From Oscillospiraceae bacterium MB24-C1 (GTDB lineage: Bacteria > Bacillota > Clostridia > Oscillospirales > Ruminococcaceae), in NCBI GenBank assembly GCA_030913685.1, contig CP133187.1:1699501-1763500 (forward strand): a stretch of 64,000 bases of DNA, given 5' to 3'. A model generated the notes under the pieces. That model made no database searches. It was given only the letters and a program-made list of their open reading frames with translations, and was not told the DNA's origin. Of the stretch, positions 44,457-53,514 are shown piece by piece. A program made the translations under genes and the position numbers. Position 1 is the first letter of the stretch. Each line of letters starts with the position of its first letter.

Positions 44457-44487
44457 GAAAAAAAACGCCCCCATAACAGGAGGCGCT
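44457..44487 (-). terminator. Terminator after rplL
   Basis: On the minus strand AGCGCCTCC pairs with GGGGGCGT around a 6-nt loop, and an eight-T run follows. Its position, 20 nt beyond rplL, shows that rpoB is not co-transcribed directly after it. Confidence 0.8.
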
Positions 44488-44506
44488 TTTTATAAGAAAA
44501 AACTTC

Positions 44507-44881
44507 TTACTTAACTTCGATCTTAGCGCCAGCGTCGGTAAACTGGGCAGCAAGAGCGTCGGCATCAGCCTTGGAAATGCCAGTCTTGAGGGGCTTGGGC
44601 GCGTTGTCAACGAGCTCCTTCGCCTCTTTAAGGCCAAGACCGCAAGCATCCTTAACGAGCTTGATGACGCCCATCTTGGAAGCGCCAGCCTCAACAAGGA
44701 TAACGTCAAACTCAGTCTTTTCCTCAGCAGCAGCGGCTGCGGGCGCAGCGCCAGCCATCATAACGGGAGCAGCAGCGGAAACGCCGAACTCCTCTTCAAT
44801 TGCCTTAACAAGCTCATTGAGCTCGAGAACGGTCAGGGTCTTAATTTCTTCAACAAATTTAGTGATCTTCTCAGAAGCCAT
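44507..44881 (-). CDS. rplL: Ribosomal protein bL12 (L7/L12)
   Basis: 124-residue stalk protein of the large subunit that recruits translational GTPases. An N-terminal dimerisation domain, an Ala-rich hinge ([20 protein letters not shown]) and the C-terminal factor-binding domain ending [16 protein letters not shown]. The start at 44881 is preferred because AGGAGG is 9 nt upstream; ATG 44887 is too close. It is second after rplJ. Confidence 0.97.
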   Translation of the reverse strand: MASEKITKFVEEIKTLTVLELNELVKAIEEEFGVSAAAPVMMAGAAPAAAAAEEKTEFDVILVEAGASKMGVIKLVKDACGLGLKEAKELVDNAPKPLKTGISKADADALAAQFTDAGAKIEVK

Positions 44882-44933
44882 GATCATTTACCTCCTGTTA
44901 ATTACATATTTTCAAAAAATGGTTGCCGCTAAA

Positions 44934-45476
44934 CTATTCAGCAGCGGGAGCCTCGGCAGCAGCCTCGGCGGGAGCGCCTTCAGCATTCTTTTCAGCGATG
45001 CTGTTAAGTGCGCAGGCAAGACCGCGGAGATTTCCAGTAAGGGCAGAAAGCAACATAGAAAGAAGACCTTCTCTGCTCGGTAGGTTGCCAAGCTCCGATA
45101 CCTTAGCGGCATCAATAACACCGCCATCAACAAAGCCGGCCTTAACCGTGAACTTACCCTTGGAAGCATCAGCGTACTTGCTCAGGATCTTAGCGGCGAC
45201 AACGGCGTCCTCTTTGCTGACTGCAAGGGCAGACGTGCCGGACAGATGATCCTTCAGATCGTGGAAGCCTACCTGATCAGCAGCGCGTTCGAGCAGCGTG
45301 TTCTTAACAACAAAGTAGTCTACACCTGCCTCGCGCAGCTCGCGGCGCAGCTTGGTATCGTCAGCAACGGTAATTCCCTTGTAATCAACGAGAACACCAG
45401 CAGCAGACCCCTGGAGCTTGGCCACAAGATCAGCAACAACTTCCTGCTTTTTAGCTAAAGTCTTTTCACTGGGCAT
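44934..45476 (-). CDS. rplJ: Ribosomal protein uL10
   Basis: 180-residue base of the ribosomal stalk, which binds 23S rRNA and two to three L12 dimers. ATG 45476 (MPSEKTLAKKQEVVADL) follows AGGAGG. The family segment AAGVLVDYKGITVADDTKLR and the acidic Ala-rich C-terminus are present. Translation and transcription of rplJL are probably repressed by L10-L12 through the leader upstream. Confidence 0.97.
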   Translation of the reverse strand: MPSEKTLAKKQEVVADLVAKLQGSAAGVLVDYKGITVADDTKLRRELREAGVDYFVVKNTLLERAADQVGFHDLKDHLSGTSALAVSKEDAVVAAKILSKYADASKGKFTVKAGFVDGGVIDAAKVSELGNLPSREGLLSMLLSALTGNLRGLACALNSIAEKNAEGAPAEAAAEAPAAE

Positions 45477-45514
45477 TTGATTCACCTCCTGTGATGGGTT
45501 GTGTATCAAGTCCA

Positions 45515-45660
45515 AAGAAGAAAGCAAAAAAGCCCTCCCCACAATCTTGGGAAGGAGCTTCAACAAACACATCAAAATTTTTCATGGTTTGCACTCATTC
45601 CTCGGCAGGCGGAAAATCCTTACGCGCAAAACGCACCTGCTGTCTTTGGATCGTGACAAC
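45515..45660 (-). promoter_or_regulatory. L10 leader (ribosomal protein autoregulatory RNA)
   Basis: On the minus strand AAAGACAGCAGGTGCG (near 45647) and the matching TCCGCCTGCCGAGGA (near 45610) are the L10-leader hallmark. The terminator follows at about 45526-45560: CTCCTTCCCAAG with a GGGGAGG partner and TTTTTT. The repressor complex L10(L12)4 is expected to bind it. Confidence 0.85.
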
Positions 45661-45666
45661 ATTAAG

Positions 45667-45695
45667 ACTATACCACAACAACATCCCTTTGTCAA
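45667..45695 (-). promoter_or_regulatory. Sigma-A promoter for rplJL
   Basis: On the minus strand TTGACA (45695-45690) and TATAGT (45672-45667) are exactly 17 nt apart. The start is near 45660, at the head of the L10 leader. Confidence 0.85.
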
Positions 45696-45763
45696 TAAAT
45701 TTTAAAACAAAAAAATTTGAAATGGTTTTGTTTGGATGAAGACTTAAACTTTGTCAATCTTAA

Positions 45764-45789
45764 ACGCCCCGCAGAAAACTGCGGGGCGT
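45764..45789 (-). terminator. Terminator after rplA
   Basis: A perfect 11-bp stem ACGCCCCGCAG with CTGCGGGGCGT and a 4-nt loop; on the minus strand it is followed by TTAAGATT. The tail is short of U, so termination may be partial. Confidence 0.65.
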
Positions 45790-45815
45790 AAATACCTTAT
45801 AACAACCTGTTCTGG

Positions 45816-46532
45816 TTACTTTTCAGCAGGCGCGTTGGTTCCCTGGAACTTAGAGGGGTTGATCTTCACGCCAGGGCCCATGGTGGTGGCAACGACGCAG
45901 CTCTTAACATACTGGCCCTTAGCCGCAGCAGGCTTGGCCTTCACAACAGCACCCATCAATGCGTCAAAGTTCTCCTGCAGCTTCTGTGCACCAAAAGACA
46001 CCTTGCCGATGGGGCAGTGAATGATGTTGGTCTTATCAAGACGATACTCGATCTTACCGGCCTTGGCTTCTGTAACAGCCTTGGCAACATCGGGGGTAAC
46101 GGTGCCGGCCTTGGGGTTAGGCATCAGGCCGCGTGGACCGAGAACCTTACCAAGGCGACCAATAACGCCCATCATGTCGGGAGTGGCGATCACAACGTCA
46201 AAGTCCAGCCAGCCTTCGGACTGAATCTTGGTGACATACTCGTCGGAACCGGCGAAATCAGCGCCTGCGTCCAGCGCTTTCTGAACATTGTCACCCTTGC
46301 AGAATGCAAGCACACGAACGGTTTTGCCAGTGCCGTTGGGCAGAACAACCGCGCCGCGGACCTGCTGGTCGGCATGGCGGGAGTCAACGCCTAGGCGGAT
46401 GTGCAGTTCGACGGTCTCATCGAACTTGGCCTTTCCAGTTTTCAAGCACAGGTCCAATGCTTCTTCAGTTTCATAGAGCTTGAGCGCCTCAACAAGTTTG
46501 GCGCTTTCAGCGTATTTTTTTCCGCGCTTCAT
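45816..46532 (-). CDS. rplA: Ribosomal protein uL1
   Basis: 238-residue L1-stalk protein that binds 23S rRNA and moves E-site tRNA. The signature [11 protein letters not shown]-like stretch ([20 protein letters not shown]) and the opening [15 protein letters not shown] are clear. The ATG follows GAAGGAGG. Last gene of the rpmG-secE-nusG-rplK-rplA unit. L1 often represses its own operon, but no L1-binding site was identified. Confidence 0.97.
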   Translation of the reverse strand: MKRGKKYAESAKLVEALKLYETEEALDLCLKTGKAKFDETVELHIRLGVDSRHADQQVRGAVVLPNGTGKTVRVLAFCKGDNVQKALDAGADFAGSDEYVTKIQSEGWLDFDVVIATPDMMGVIGRLGKVLGPRGLMPNPKAGTVTPDVAKAVTEAKAGKIEYRLDKTNIIHCPIGKVSFGAQKLQENFDALMGAVVKAKPAAAKGQYVKSCVVATTMGPGVKINPSKFQGTNAPAEK

Positions 46533-46547
46533 TGCAAATCCTCCTTC

Positions 46548-46973
46548 TTACTCAATCACTTCAACGCCCATAGAACGTGCGGTACCGGCGATCATGCTCA
46601 TGGCCGTCTCGATATTCGCAGCGTTAAGGTCGGGCATTTTGGTGGTTGCGATCTGGCGAATCTGCTCGCGGGTAATTTTGCCAACCTTGTTCTTGTTGGG
46701 CACGCCCGAGCCGCTTTCAAGTCCGATCGCCTTCTTGATCAGAACTGCTGCGGGTGGGGTCTTGGTGATAAAGGAGAAGGAACGATCAGCATAAACGGTG
46801 ATGACAACCGGAATGACCATTCCGATTTCACCCTTCGTGCGCTCGTTGAACTCCTTGGTGAATGCCATAATATTTACGCCATGCTGACCGAGAGCCGGGC
46901 CAACAGGCGGAGCCGGGGTTGCCTTTCCGGCGGGAATCTGCAGCTTTACATAGCCTACAACCTTTTGTGCCAT
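46548..46973 (-). CDS. rplK: Ribosomal protein uL11
   Basis: 141 residues; binds the GTPase-associated centre of 23S rRNA and is the thiostrepton target. [20 protein letters not shown] is the N-terminal signature, and TARSMGVEV near the end is the RNA-binding C-terminus. ATG 46973 follows GGAGG. It lies 15 nt before rplA and 116 nt after nusG. In that gap (about 47020-47055) is a GGCTG...CAGCC-type stem-loop of unknown role. Confidence 0.97.
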   Translation of the reverse strand: MAQKVVGYVKLQIPAGKATPAPPVGPALGQHGVNIMAFTKEFNERTKGEIGMVIPVVITVYADRSFSFITKTPPAAVLIKKAIGLESGSGVPNKNKVGKITREQIRQIATTKMPDLNAANIETAMSMIAGTARSMGVEVIE

Positions 46974-47089
46974 TTTAACTTGCACCTCCAAAATTAGTGG
47001 TTAATTTGCGGGGCACATAGCCCCTCCCACAGGCTGCCGTATAATACAGCCTATACGCGATTTCAATCGCTTTTTGTTTGCTAAAAGTA

Positions 47090-47611
47090 CTACGCGAGCG
47101 CGGACACCTGCTCGAGCGAAAGCTCAACAGGCACATCCTTGCCCATCATCGAAACGGTTACGCGCACAAGACCTTTATCCTTCTCAATGCTGTTGACCCT
47201 TCCGATAAATCCGCCAAAGTAGCCGTCGATGATCGAAACATTATCGCCAACCGAGAAGTTGATCTCGATTTCGTTTTTCTCCACGCCTAAACGCTGCACT
47301 TCTTCATCGGTCAGCGGAACAGGCTTTGAGCCCGGGCCCACAAAACCGGTGACGCCGCGAATGTTGCGCACAACATACCACGTTTCGTCGTTCATGACCA
47401 TTTTAATCAGGACATAGCCGGGGAAGACCTTGCGCTCAACCTCACGCTTTTTGTTGTCCTTAATTTCGGTAACCATCTCGCTCGGAACTTTGACCTCGCA
47501 GATCAACTCCTGAAGCTTCCGGTTTTCCACAGCATTTTCAATGCTGCTGGCCACCTTATTCTCGTAACCCGAGTAGGTGTGAACCACATACCATCTGGCT
47601 AAATCAGACAT
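47090..47611 (-). CDS. nusG: Transcription termination/antitermination factor NusG
   Basis: 173 residues: NGN domain with RWYVVHTYSGYENKVA at the start and FPGYVLIKMVMNDETWYVVR, then a C-terminal KOW domain (FSVGDNVSIIDGYFGGFIG). Couples RNA polymerase with Rho or the ribosome. The ATG follows ATGGAGG, 17 nt after secE. Standard size and order. Confidence 0.97.
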   Translation of the reverse strand: MSDLARWYVVHTYSGYENKVASSIENAVENRKLQELICEVKVPSEMVTEIKDNKKREVERKVFPGYVLIKMVMNDETWYVVRNIRGVTGFVGPGSKPVPLTDEEVQRLGVEKNEIEINFSVGDNVSIIDGYFGGFIGRVNSIEKDKGLVRVTVSMMGKDVPVELSLEQVSALA

Positions 47612-47628
47612 CGTGTTCCTCCATGACT

Positions 47629-47844
47629 TTAAGCGCCGAGCACGGCTTTAACGATCATACCGAGAACCCAATCGAATCCTCCGGTCAAAATCGCAAAGAG
47701 TGCGACGGCAATCAGTACGACACCGGTGTTGTTGAGCACCTGCTTCTTTGAAGGCCAAACAATCTTTTTGACCTCGCTCTTCTGATCGCGGAAGAACTTG
47801 CTAAACCGAGCAAAGATAGACTTCTTCTCAGGCTTTTCTGCCAT
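47629..47844 (-). CDS. secE: Preprotein translocase subunit SecE
   Basis: 71 residues. The N-terminal charged half (FSKFFRDQKSEVKKIVWPSK) is the cytoplasmic amphipathic helix, and a single C-terminal transmembrane segment (VVLIAVALFAILTGGFDWVL) follows. It is an essential part of the SecYEG channel; secY is elsewhere. The ATG follows CAGGAG. Confidence 0.93.
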   Translation of the reverse strand: MAEKPEKKSIFARFSKFFRDQKSEVKKIVWPSKKQVLNNTGVVLIAVALFAILTGGFDWVLGMIVKAVLGA

Positions 47845-47866
47845 TTTGATCTCCTGCCTTTCTTTC

Positions 47867-48016
47867 CTACTTGGTTTCCTTGTGAACGGTGTGCTTCTTG
47901 CAGAATCTGCAATACTTGTTCATCTCAAGTCTGTCCGGGTCGTTCTTTTTGTTCTTCATCGTGTTGTAGTTGCGCTGTTTGCACTCTGTGCAGGCCAAAG
48001 TAATTTTTACTCGCAT
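47867..48016 (-). CDS. rpmG: Ribosomal protein bL33
   Basis: 49 residues. A zinc-ribbon C+ form with CxxC pairs at residues 9/12 (ACTEC) and 36/39 (YCRFC). The ATG at 48016 follows GGAGGTGCC; an in-frame upstream extension to 48091 is spurious because it includes the promoter region. First gene of the rpmG-secE-nusG-rplK-rplA unit. Confidence 0.94.
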   Translation of the reverse strand: MRVKITLACTECKQRNYNTMKNKKNDPDRLEMNKYCRFCKKHTVHKETK

Positions 48017-48121
48017 TTTTCGGCACCTCCTGTTAAACGGATTAATTTTTGCCTCCCTCAAGGGATTTCCTGTGTCCTCTTTTTTGGGCACAAAAAAATA
48101 GACCCTTTTCGAGGTATGAGT

Positions 48122-48151
48122 ATCGTAGCATAATCAAAGGCAATTCGTCAA
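48122..48151 (-). promoter_or_regulatory. Sigma-A promoter for rpmG-secE-nusG
   Basis: On the minus strand TTGACG (48151-48146) and TACGAT (48127-48122), 18 nt apart, preceded by an extended -10 TGC. The remaining 48152-48499 is AT-rich and holds no supported gene; an 86-residue frame is rejected. Confidence 0.65.
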
Positions 48152-48499
48152 GCACTTTTTGCTTTTTTCATCGGCTTTTTTAGAAACGTTTGCGCTTTTT
48201 GGATGATTTAAAAATATCTGATATATCCTTCGCGTCATGTAACGTCCCCAAAAAGCATAAAGGTATAGCAGACGGATAACGCGTTTGACCGCCTGTACAA
48301 AGTCCGAATCAGGCTTAACATTAACAAAACACTTCCAATGCAGCGGCCTGTCATACCAACGCATAAAACTAGTATATAACCTCGCAGCCATCAAAACAAA
48401 GCTTGGACATAATTTAAAATCTTATGCCGTGTGATTATTCATTGCTTGTCAACTTGCTGCATAAGATTGGAGAACATAATTTTAAACAGGAGGCGCATT

Positions 48500-49672
48500 A
48501 TGCCAAACATACCGTTCACCACACCCGATATCACCCAAAGTGAATGTGACGCCGTTCTCGCCGTTATGCGCTCAGGCTGGCTGACAACAGGCGCTATCAC
48601 TGCACAATTTGAACAGGCACTTACCACTTTTGCCGGTGCAGATGGCACCGTCTGCGTCTCGAGCGCAACAACAGGGCTAGAAGCTGCACTGCGTCTGTGC
48701 GGTGTCGGGGCAGGGGACGAGGTCATCGTGCCGGCCTACACCTTTTCCGCCACAGCGGCAGCGGTCGTACACGTTGGGGCTACACCCGTTTTAGCCGACT
48801 GTGCGCCTGGCAGTTTTCTGCTCTCAGCCGATACCGTAGCCCGTCACTTGACCCCGCGCACCGCAGCGGTCATTCCGGTAGATATTGGCGGCACGCTCTG
48901 CGACTACTCAGCCATAAAGGCGGCATGTGGGTCGGTTTGTCGTCCGTATTCCGGCGGCCTTATCCCGCTTAGTCGCCCCGTTGTCATCGCCGACGCGGCA
49001 CATTCGCTCGGTTCCTCTTGCTCGTTGGGCAATAGCGGCGCACTGGCAGATTTTAGCGTCTTTTCGTTCCACGCCACCAAAAACCTCACCACCGCCGAGG
49101 GCGGCGCACTGCTGTGGAAATTCCCCGGCGCAGATAGCGCCGCTATATATCGCGCACTTAATCACAGCATTCTGCATGGACAAAGCAAAAGTGCATGGCA
49201 GCGAAACCACGGCGCCACCACCTATGATATTGTCGATTTCGGACACAAAGCAAACCTGTCAGATTTGCAGTCCGCCATCGGACTGTCACAGCTAAAGCGT
49301 TATCCCGACATGCTCGCCCGCCGCAAAGCGGTCTGCGAGACTTACGACCGCCTACTGCCGGAAGACTGGTCGGCACTGCATCATGGCGACCACTCGTCTT
49401 ATCACCTTTACTTGGCACTGCTACCCGAACAAAAGGCCAATCAGCGCAACTTTTTGCTCAATGCCCTACGCGAAGACGGCATCTGCTGCAATCTACATTT
49501 CCCACCCTTGCCGATGCTCTCCGCCTATAAAAAATTGGGCTTAAAAACCGAAGATTTCCCCAACGCCATGGCTCTGTTTGCTCGCGAGTTATCGCTGCCG
49601 CTTTCTAGCTTGATGACCTGCCAGCAAGCCGAAGCGGTCTGCGCCCAAATTAAAGTATATCTGGAAGGTTGA
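48500..49672 (+). CDS. DegT/DnrJ/EryC1/StrS family PLP-dependent aminotransferase
   Basis: 390 residues. Opens with MPNIPFTTPDITQSECDAVL and SGWLTTG, the substrate-binding start of the family. SSATTGLEAALRLCGVGAGD and FHATKNLTTAEGGAL carry the PLP phosphate site and the catalytic lysine (K in ATK). Family members aminate nucleotide sugars; no other sugar-nucleotide gene is nearby, so the substrate is unknown. ATG 48500 follows CAGGAGG. Its last 23 nt overlap, convergently, the end of the dus gene on the other strand. Confidence 0.85.
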   Translation: MPNIPFTTPDITQSECDAVLAVMRSGWLTTGAITAQFEQALTTFAGADGTVCVSSATTGLEAALRLCGVGAGDEVIVPAYTFSATAAAVVHVGATPVLADCAPGSFLLSADTVARHLTPRTAAVIPVDIGGTLCDYSAIKAACGSVCRPYSGGLIPLSRPVVIADAAHSLGSSCSLGNSGALADFSVFSFHATKNLTTAEGGALLWKFPGADSAAIYRALNHSILHGQSKSAWQRNHGATTYDIVDFGHKANLSDLQSAIGLSQLKRYPDMLARRKAVCETYDRLLPEDWSALHHGDHSSYHLYLALLPEQKANQRNFLLNALREDGICCNLHFPPLPMLSAYKKLGLKTEDFPNAMALFARELSLPLSSLMTCQQAEAVCAQIKVYLEG

Positions 49673-50627
49673 GCTGCTGCGCCATCTCGCAGATGACGGC
49701 AACACTCTCCCATCCACTGATTTCGCCGCATAGACGGCGCAGTTGGGCCGCGCCACGCAGTCCGGTCATATACCAAGCCACATGCTTTCTGGCTTCTCTA
49801 AAGCCCACACGCTCGCCTTTATCCGCTATTAAAAGCGCTATTTCCTGTTGCATGACCTCAAGGCGTGCTTTAAGCGCTGGTGTCTCAGGAACTGCCTCGC
49901 CGCGCATAAGCGCATTTACCTGCCCGAAAAGCCAAGGGTTGCCAAGTGCGCCACGACCGATCATTACCAGATCGCAGCCAGTGTATTCAAACATATGTTT
50001 TGCGTCCTGCGGCGTGAAAATATCGCCGTTGCCAATAACCGGCACAGATACCGCCGCCTTAACTGCCGCGATACAATCCAAATCGACCGGCGGGGAATAC
50101 ATCTGCGCGCGAGTTCTGCCATGCAGCGTAATCGCCGCCACACCCGCCTGCTCAAGCCTTTTAGCCGCCTCAACCGCCACATTATCACCCGCATCATACC
50201 CTCGGCGGATTTTAGCCGTCACCGGAATGTTGCCCGCGCCCGAAACAGCCGCGCGGGCAATTGCTTCTGCCAGCGGTAAATTTTTAAGCAATGCGCTGCC
50301 CGCTCCGCCGCCGGTGATTTTAGGCGCAGGGCAACCCATGTTCAGATCGATCAGGTCAGGGCGTCGTTCGGCCGCTGCTTGAGCTGCCTCGCGCATGCAG
50401 TCAGGATCAACCCCGAAAAGCTGTACCGCAAAGGGATGCGCATCGTCGACTTCAAGCAGTTCTGCGCTCTTTTTGCTACCCATGCTGATGCCTTTGGCAC
50501 TTGTCATTTCACCCACGGTATAACACGCACCGTGCGCCCGGCTGATGGTGCGCACTGCGTGATCGGCCACACCCGCCATCGGTGCCAGCGCAGCAAAGCC
50601 ATTTATTTCTATCGTCGAAATTTTCAT
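49650..50627 (-). CDS. dusB: tRNA-dihydrouridine synthase
   Basis: 325-residue FMN-dependent enzyme that reduces uridine in tRNA D-loops. FAALAPMAGVADHAVRTISR is the flavin-binding start, LNMGCPAPKITGGGAGSAL holds the catalytic Cys, and VIGNGDIFTPQDAKHMFEYT, then MIGRGALGNPWLF are the distal flavin motifs. Start ATG 50627 follows GAGGGG with 9 nt spacing. The dusB subfamily is inferred; a Dus family assignment is certain. Monocistronic, convergent and overlapping with the aminotransferase gene. Confidence 0.93.
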   Translation of the reverse strand: MKISTIEINGFAALAPMAGVADHAVRTISRAHGACYTVGEMTSAKGISMGSKKSAELLEVDDAHPFAVQLFGVDPDCMREAAQAAAERRPDLIDLNMGCPAPKITGGGAGSALLKNLPLAEAIARAAVSGAGNIPVTAKIRRGYDAGDNVAVEAAKRLEQAGVAAITLHGRTRAQMYSPPVDLDCIAAVKAAVSVPVIGNGDIFTPQDAKHMFEYTGCDLVMIGRGALGNPWLFGQVNALMRGEAVPETPALKARLEVMQQEIALLIADKGERVGFREARKHVAWYMTGLRGAAQLRRLCGEISGWESVAVICEMAQQLNLPDIL

Positions 50628-50736
50628 CAAATATTACCCCTCTGTTAAGTCTTTCTATTTTAGCAAAAGACGTGCACCCCTTCAACCGATTTTCCTTTAT
50701 TAATGCTGAAATTTTTGGTGCATCGACATTTTTTTG

Positions 50737-50745
50737 TGGTATAAT
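50737..50745 (+). promoter_or_regulatory. Extended -10 promoter for polA
   Basis: TGGTATAAT is an extended -10 with perfect TATAAT. No strong -35 box at the right distance. It gives a leader of about 150 nt, in which I see no clear structure. A second TATAAT at about 50840 has no -35. Confidence 0.45.
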
Positions 50746-50904
50746 AACCATAATGTGCCTATTATAAGCGAATTTGCGTTCTTCAGCTTACTTCTAGCGA
50801 AGCAACCGTGTGAATGTCGACAGGCAACATTAAATATATAATAGGGTGTTACTTCAACCCGCAAGCATTTGCGTCTTATAGCACAACCTTGAAGGGAGAC
50901 CAAA

Positions 50905-53511
50905 ATGAAACTCCTCGCAGTCGATTCCAACAGTATCCTTAATCGCGCTTATTATGGCGTGCGGCCGCTCACCACGCGCGAAGGGCTGTTCACCAACGGT
51001 ATCTACGGCTTTTTAAATATTCTGTTCAAAATTTGTGAAGAGGTTAACCCGGATATTGTTGTCTTTGCATTTGACCTTAAAGCCCCCACCTTCCGCCACA
51101 AACTATATGACGGCTACAAGGCTCAGCGTAAGGGTATGCCCGAAGAACTGGCACAACAGCTTGACCCGCTCAAAGAACTGCTTGGCTATCTGGGCTATCC
51201 AATTTTGTCCGTTGAGGGATATGAGGCGGACGACATTCTCGGAACCCTCGCCGCCACCTGCCGCAACAACGGATGTGAATGCATCATCGCCACGGGTGAC
51301 CGCGACAGCTTTCAGCTCATCGGCGGCGGCGTAACAGTACGGCTGGCCTTCACACGCGGCGGGCAATCAGGTGCCGAACTCGTCGATGAGGTCACCGTTC
51401 AAGAAAAATACGGCGTTTCACCCAAACAGATGATCGACGTAAAAGCACTGATGGGCGACCCCTCCGACAATATTCCCGGCGTGGCCGGAATAGGGGAGAA
51501 GACCGCCCTGTCGCTGATCTCTTCCTTTGATACGCTCGATGGTGTATACGAACACCTCGATGACCCTGCTATAAAAAAAGGTGTGCGGCAAAAGCTTATC
51601 GACGGCCGTGACAGCGCCTACCAGAGCCGCGTTCTGGCTGAGATTAACTGTGCGGTACCACTCGACAAAACGCTCAACGATCTTGTCCCTGCCCCGCAGG
51701 AAGCCGATAAACTCTTCAGTTTGCTTGATCGGCTGGAGCTGCGCTCAATCATTACTCGCCTAAATCTTTCCCCGCCCGCCTTTCCGGAAACATCCACGTC
51801 AGTCTCACAACCCGAAGCTGCGGTCATTCCCGTTTTGATTAACGATGTGGACAAGACCCGTGCCCTGTTTTCAGAGGACAGCCTCACCGTGTGCCTCCAT
51901 TTTTCTGGCAATAAGCCCACCGCCGCCGCCATTCTGGGCAGCAGCCTTGCGCTGTTGGACGCCGATTGCGCTGAGCTGGAATCACTGCTGGCTGACCTGT
52001 CTCAAAGCGCTGCCGAGCTGACGCTGCCCAACAGCAAGGACTGGTACCGTTACCTTTATCTAAGTAACATTGAGGGCAGCGACATTAAATTTGACCCCAT
52101 TCTGGCCGGTTACCTGCTTTCCCCGCTGGCCAGCAGCTATACAATTTCCACGCTCTGCAGCGGTCGAACCCTAGCCCGGCAGGTTTTTGACTTGCCAGAT
52201 ACCCTTTCTGAGGCTTTTGCCACCCTCGCGGACGACATGCAGGTACTGCCCGCTTTATGTGTGCAATTGCGTGACGAAATCCGCGAAAAAGAGATGGAAA
52301 TGCTGCTTGTCGATATCGAGCAGCCACTTGCCCGCGTGCTAGCCTCGATGGAAACGCTCGGCTTTGCGCTGGATGCCGACGGTCTAAAATCTTTTGGTGA
52401 CGACTTAGATACCGATATCGCCGAACTAACCCAGCGCATCTATTTCCTCGCGGGCGGTGAATTTAATATCAACTCCCCCAAACAGTTAGGCGAGGTTTTG
52501 TTTGATCGTCTGGGTTTGCCCGCAAAGCGCAAGACCAAGAGCGGTTATTCTACCGACGCTGACACCCTTGATTCTTTAAGAAACAAACATCCCATCATAG
52601 AAGATGTTTTGTCCTATCGCAAGCTGGCCAAGCTTAAATCCACCTACGTTGAAGGGTTGCTTGCACAGCTTGACGCCGATGGTCGAGTGCGTTCCATCTT
52701 TAGACAAACCGAAACGCGCACCGGACGCATCAGCTCAACCGAACCGAATTTACAGAACATCCCGGTGCGTACCGAGCGCGGCAGCCGCCTACGCCGATTT
52801 TTTGTTGCAGACAAGGGTTGTTTGCTGGTCGATGCCGACTACTCGCAGATTGAACTGCGGGTGCTGGCACATATTGCAAACGACACCGCCATGATTGACG
52901 CCTTTATGCACGATGAGGACATTCACACCAAAACCGCCGCCCAGGTGTTCGACATGCCCGAGGCATTTGTAACACCGCAGATGCGCTCCAGCGCAAAAGC
53001 AGTCAACTTCGGTATTGTTTACGGAATCGGAGCATTTTCGCTCTCTCAGGACATCGGCGTCTCGGTGGCGGAGGCCGACCGCTATATCAAAAGCTATCTT
53101 GCCACTTATCAGGGTGTGCACGACTATATGCAGGAAACCATCGCTTTCGGCAAGGCGCACGGCTATGTCAAAACGCTGTTTGGCCGTCGCCGCCCAATGC
53201 CGGAGCTTGCCGCCACCAATCGCATCACCAAAGCATTTGGTGAACGTGTGGCAATGAACACCCCCATTCAGGGTACCGCCGCGGATATCATTAAGTTGGC
53301 GATGGTCAAGGTGTTCAGCCGACTTAAAAAAGAAAAAATGCGCACCCGCTTAATCTTGCAGGTACATGACGAGCTGATCGTCGAGGCTCCTGCTGACGAG
53401 GCCGATCGCGCTGCAGCTATTCTGACGGAGGAGATGCAAAACGCCGTGTCGCTTAAAGTGGCTATGGTGGCCAAGGCGAGCATCGGTGAAAACTGGTTGG
53501 AGGCTAAGTAA
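50905..53511 (+). CDS. polA: DNA polymerase I, probably without proofreading
   Basis: 868 residues. N-terminal 5'-3' exonuclease domain (FAFDLKAPTFRHKLYDGYKA, DVKALMGDPSDNIPGVAGIG), a middle region in the place of the 3'-5' exonuclease, and the polymerase domain. Motif A is DYSQIELRVLAHIA, motif B RSSAKAVNFGIVYG, motif C QVHDELIVEAP. The 3'-5' exonuclease acidic residues are not apparent in the middle region (KDWYRYLYLSNIEGSDIKFD), as in several Firmicutes enzymes. Removes RNA primers and fills gaps. The ATG follows AAGGGAGACC. rimI follows after 3 nt. Confidence 0.96.
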   Translation: MKLLAVDSNSILNRAYYGVRPLTTREGLFTNGIYGFLNILFKICEEVNPDIVVFAFDLKAPTFRHKLYDGYKAQRKGMPEELAQQLDPLKELLGYLGYPILSVEGYEADDILGTLAATCRNNGCECIIATGDRDSFQLIGGGVTVRLAFTRGGQSGAELVDEVTVQEKYGVSPKQMIDVKALMGDPSDNIPGVAGIGEKTALSLISSFDTLDGVYEHLDDPAIKKGVRQKLIDGRDSAYQSRVLAEINCAVPLDKTLNDLVPAPQEADKLFSLLDRLELRSIITRLNLSPPAFPETSTSVSQPEAAVIPVLINDVDKTRALFSEDSLTVCLHFSGNKPTAAAILGSSLALLDADCAELESLLADLSQSAAELTLPNSKDWYRYLYLSNIEGSDIKFDPILAGYLLSPLASSYTISTLCSGRTLARQVFDLPDTLSEAFATLADDMQVLPALCVQLRDEIREKEMEMLLVDIEQPLARVLASMETLGFALDADGLKSFGDDLDTDIAELTQRIYFLAGGEFNINSPKQLGEVLFDRLGLPAKRKTKSGYSTDADTLDSLRNKHPIIEDVLSYRKLAKLKSTYVEGLLAQLDADGRVRSIFRQTETRTGRISSTEPNLQNIPVRTERGSRLRRFFVADKGCLLVDADYSQIELRVLAHIANDTAMIDAFMHDEDIHTKTAAQVFDMPEAFVTPQMRSSAKAVNFGIVYGIGAFSLSQDIGVSVAEADRYIKSYLATYQGVHDYMQETIAFGKAHGYVKTLFGRRRPMPELAATNRITKAFGERVAMNTPIQGTAADIIKLAMVKVFSRLKKEKMRTRLILQVHDELIVEAPADEADRAAAILTEEMQNAVSLKVAMVAKASIGENWLEAK

Positions 53512-53514
53512 ATC

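Noticed and set aside
48134-48394. 86-residue minus-strand frame between rpmG and the aminotransferase gene
   Set aside because: No ribosome-binding site, composition unlike its neighbours, and its 3' end contains the rpmG promoter.
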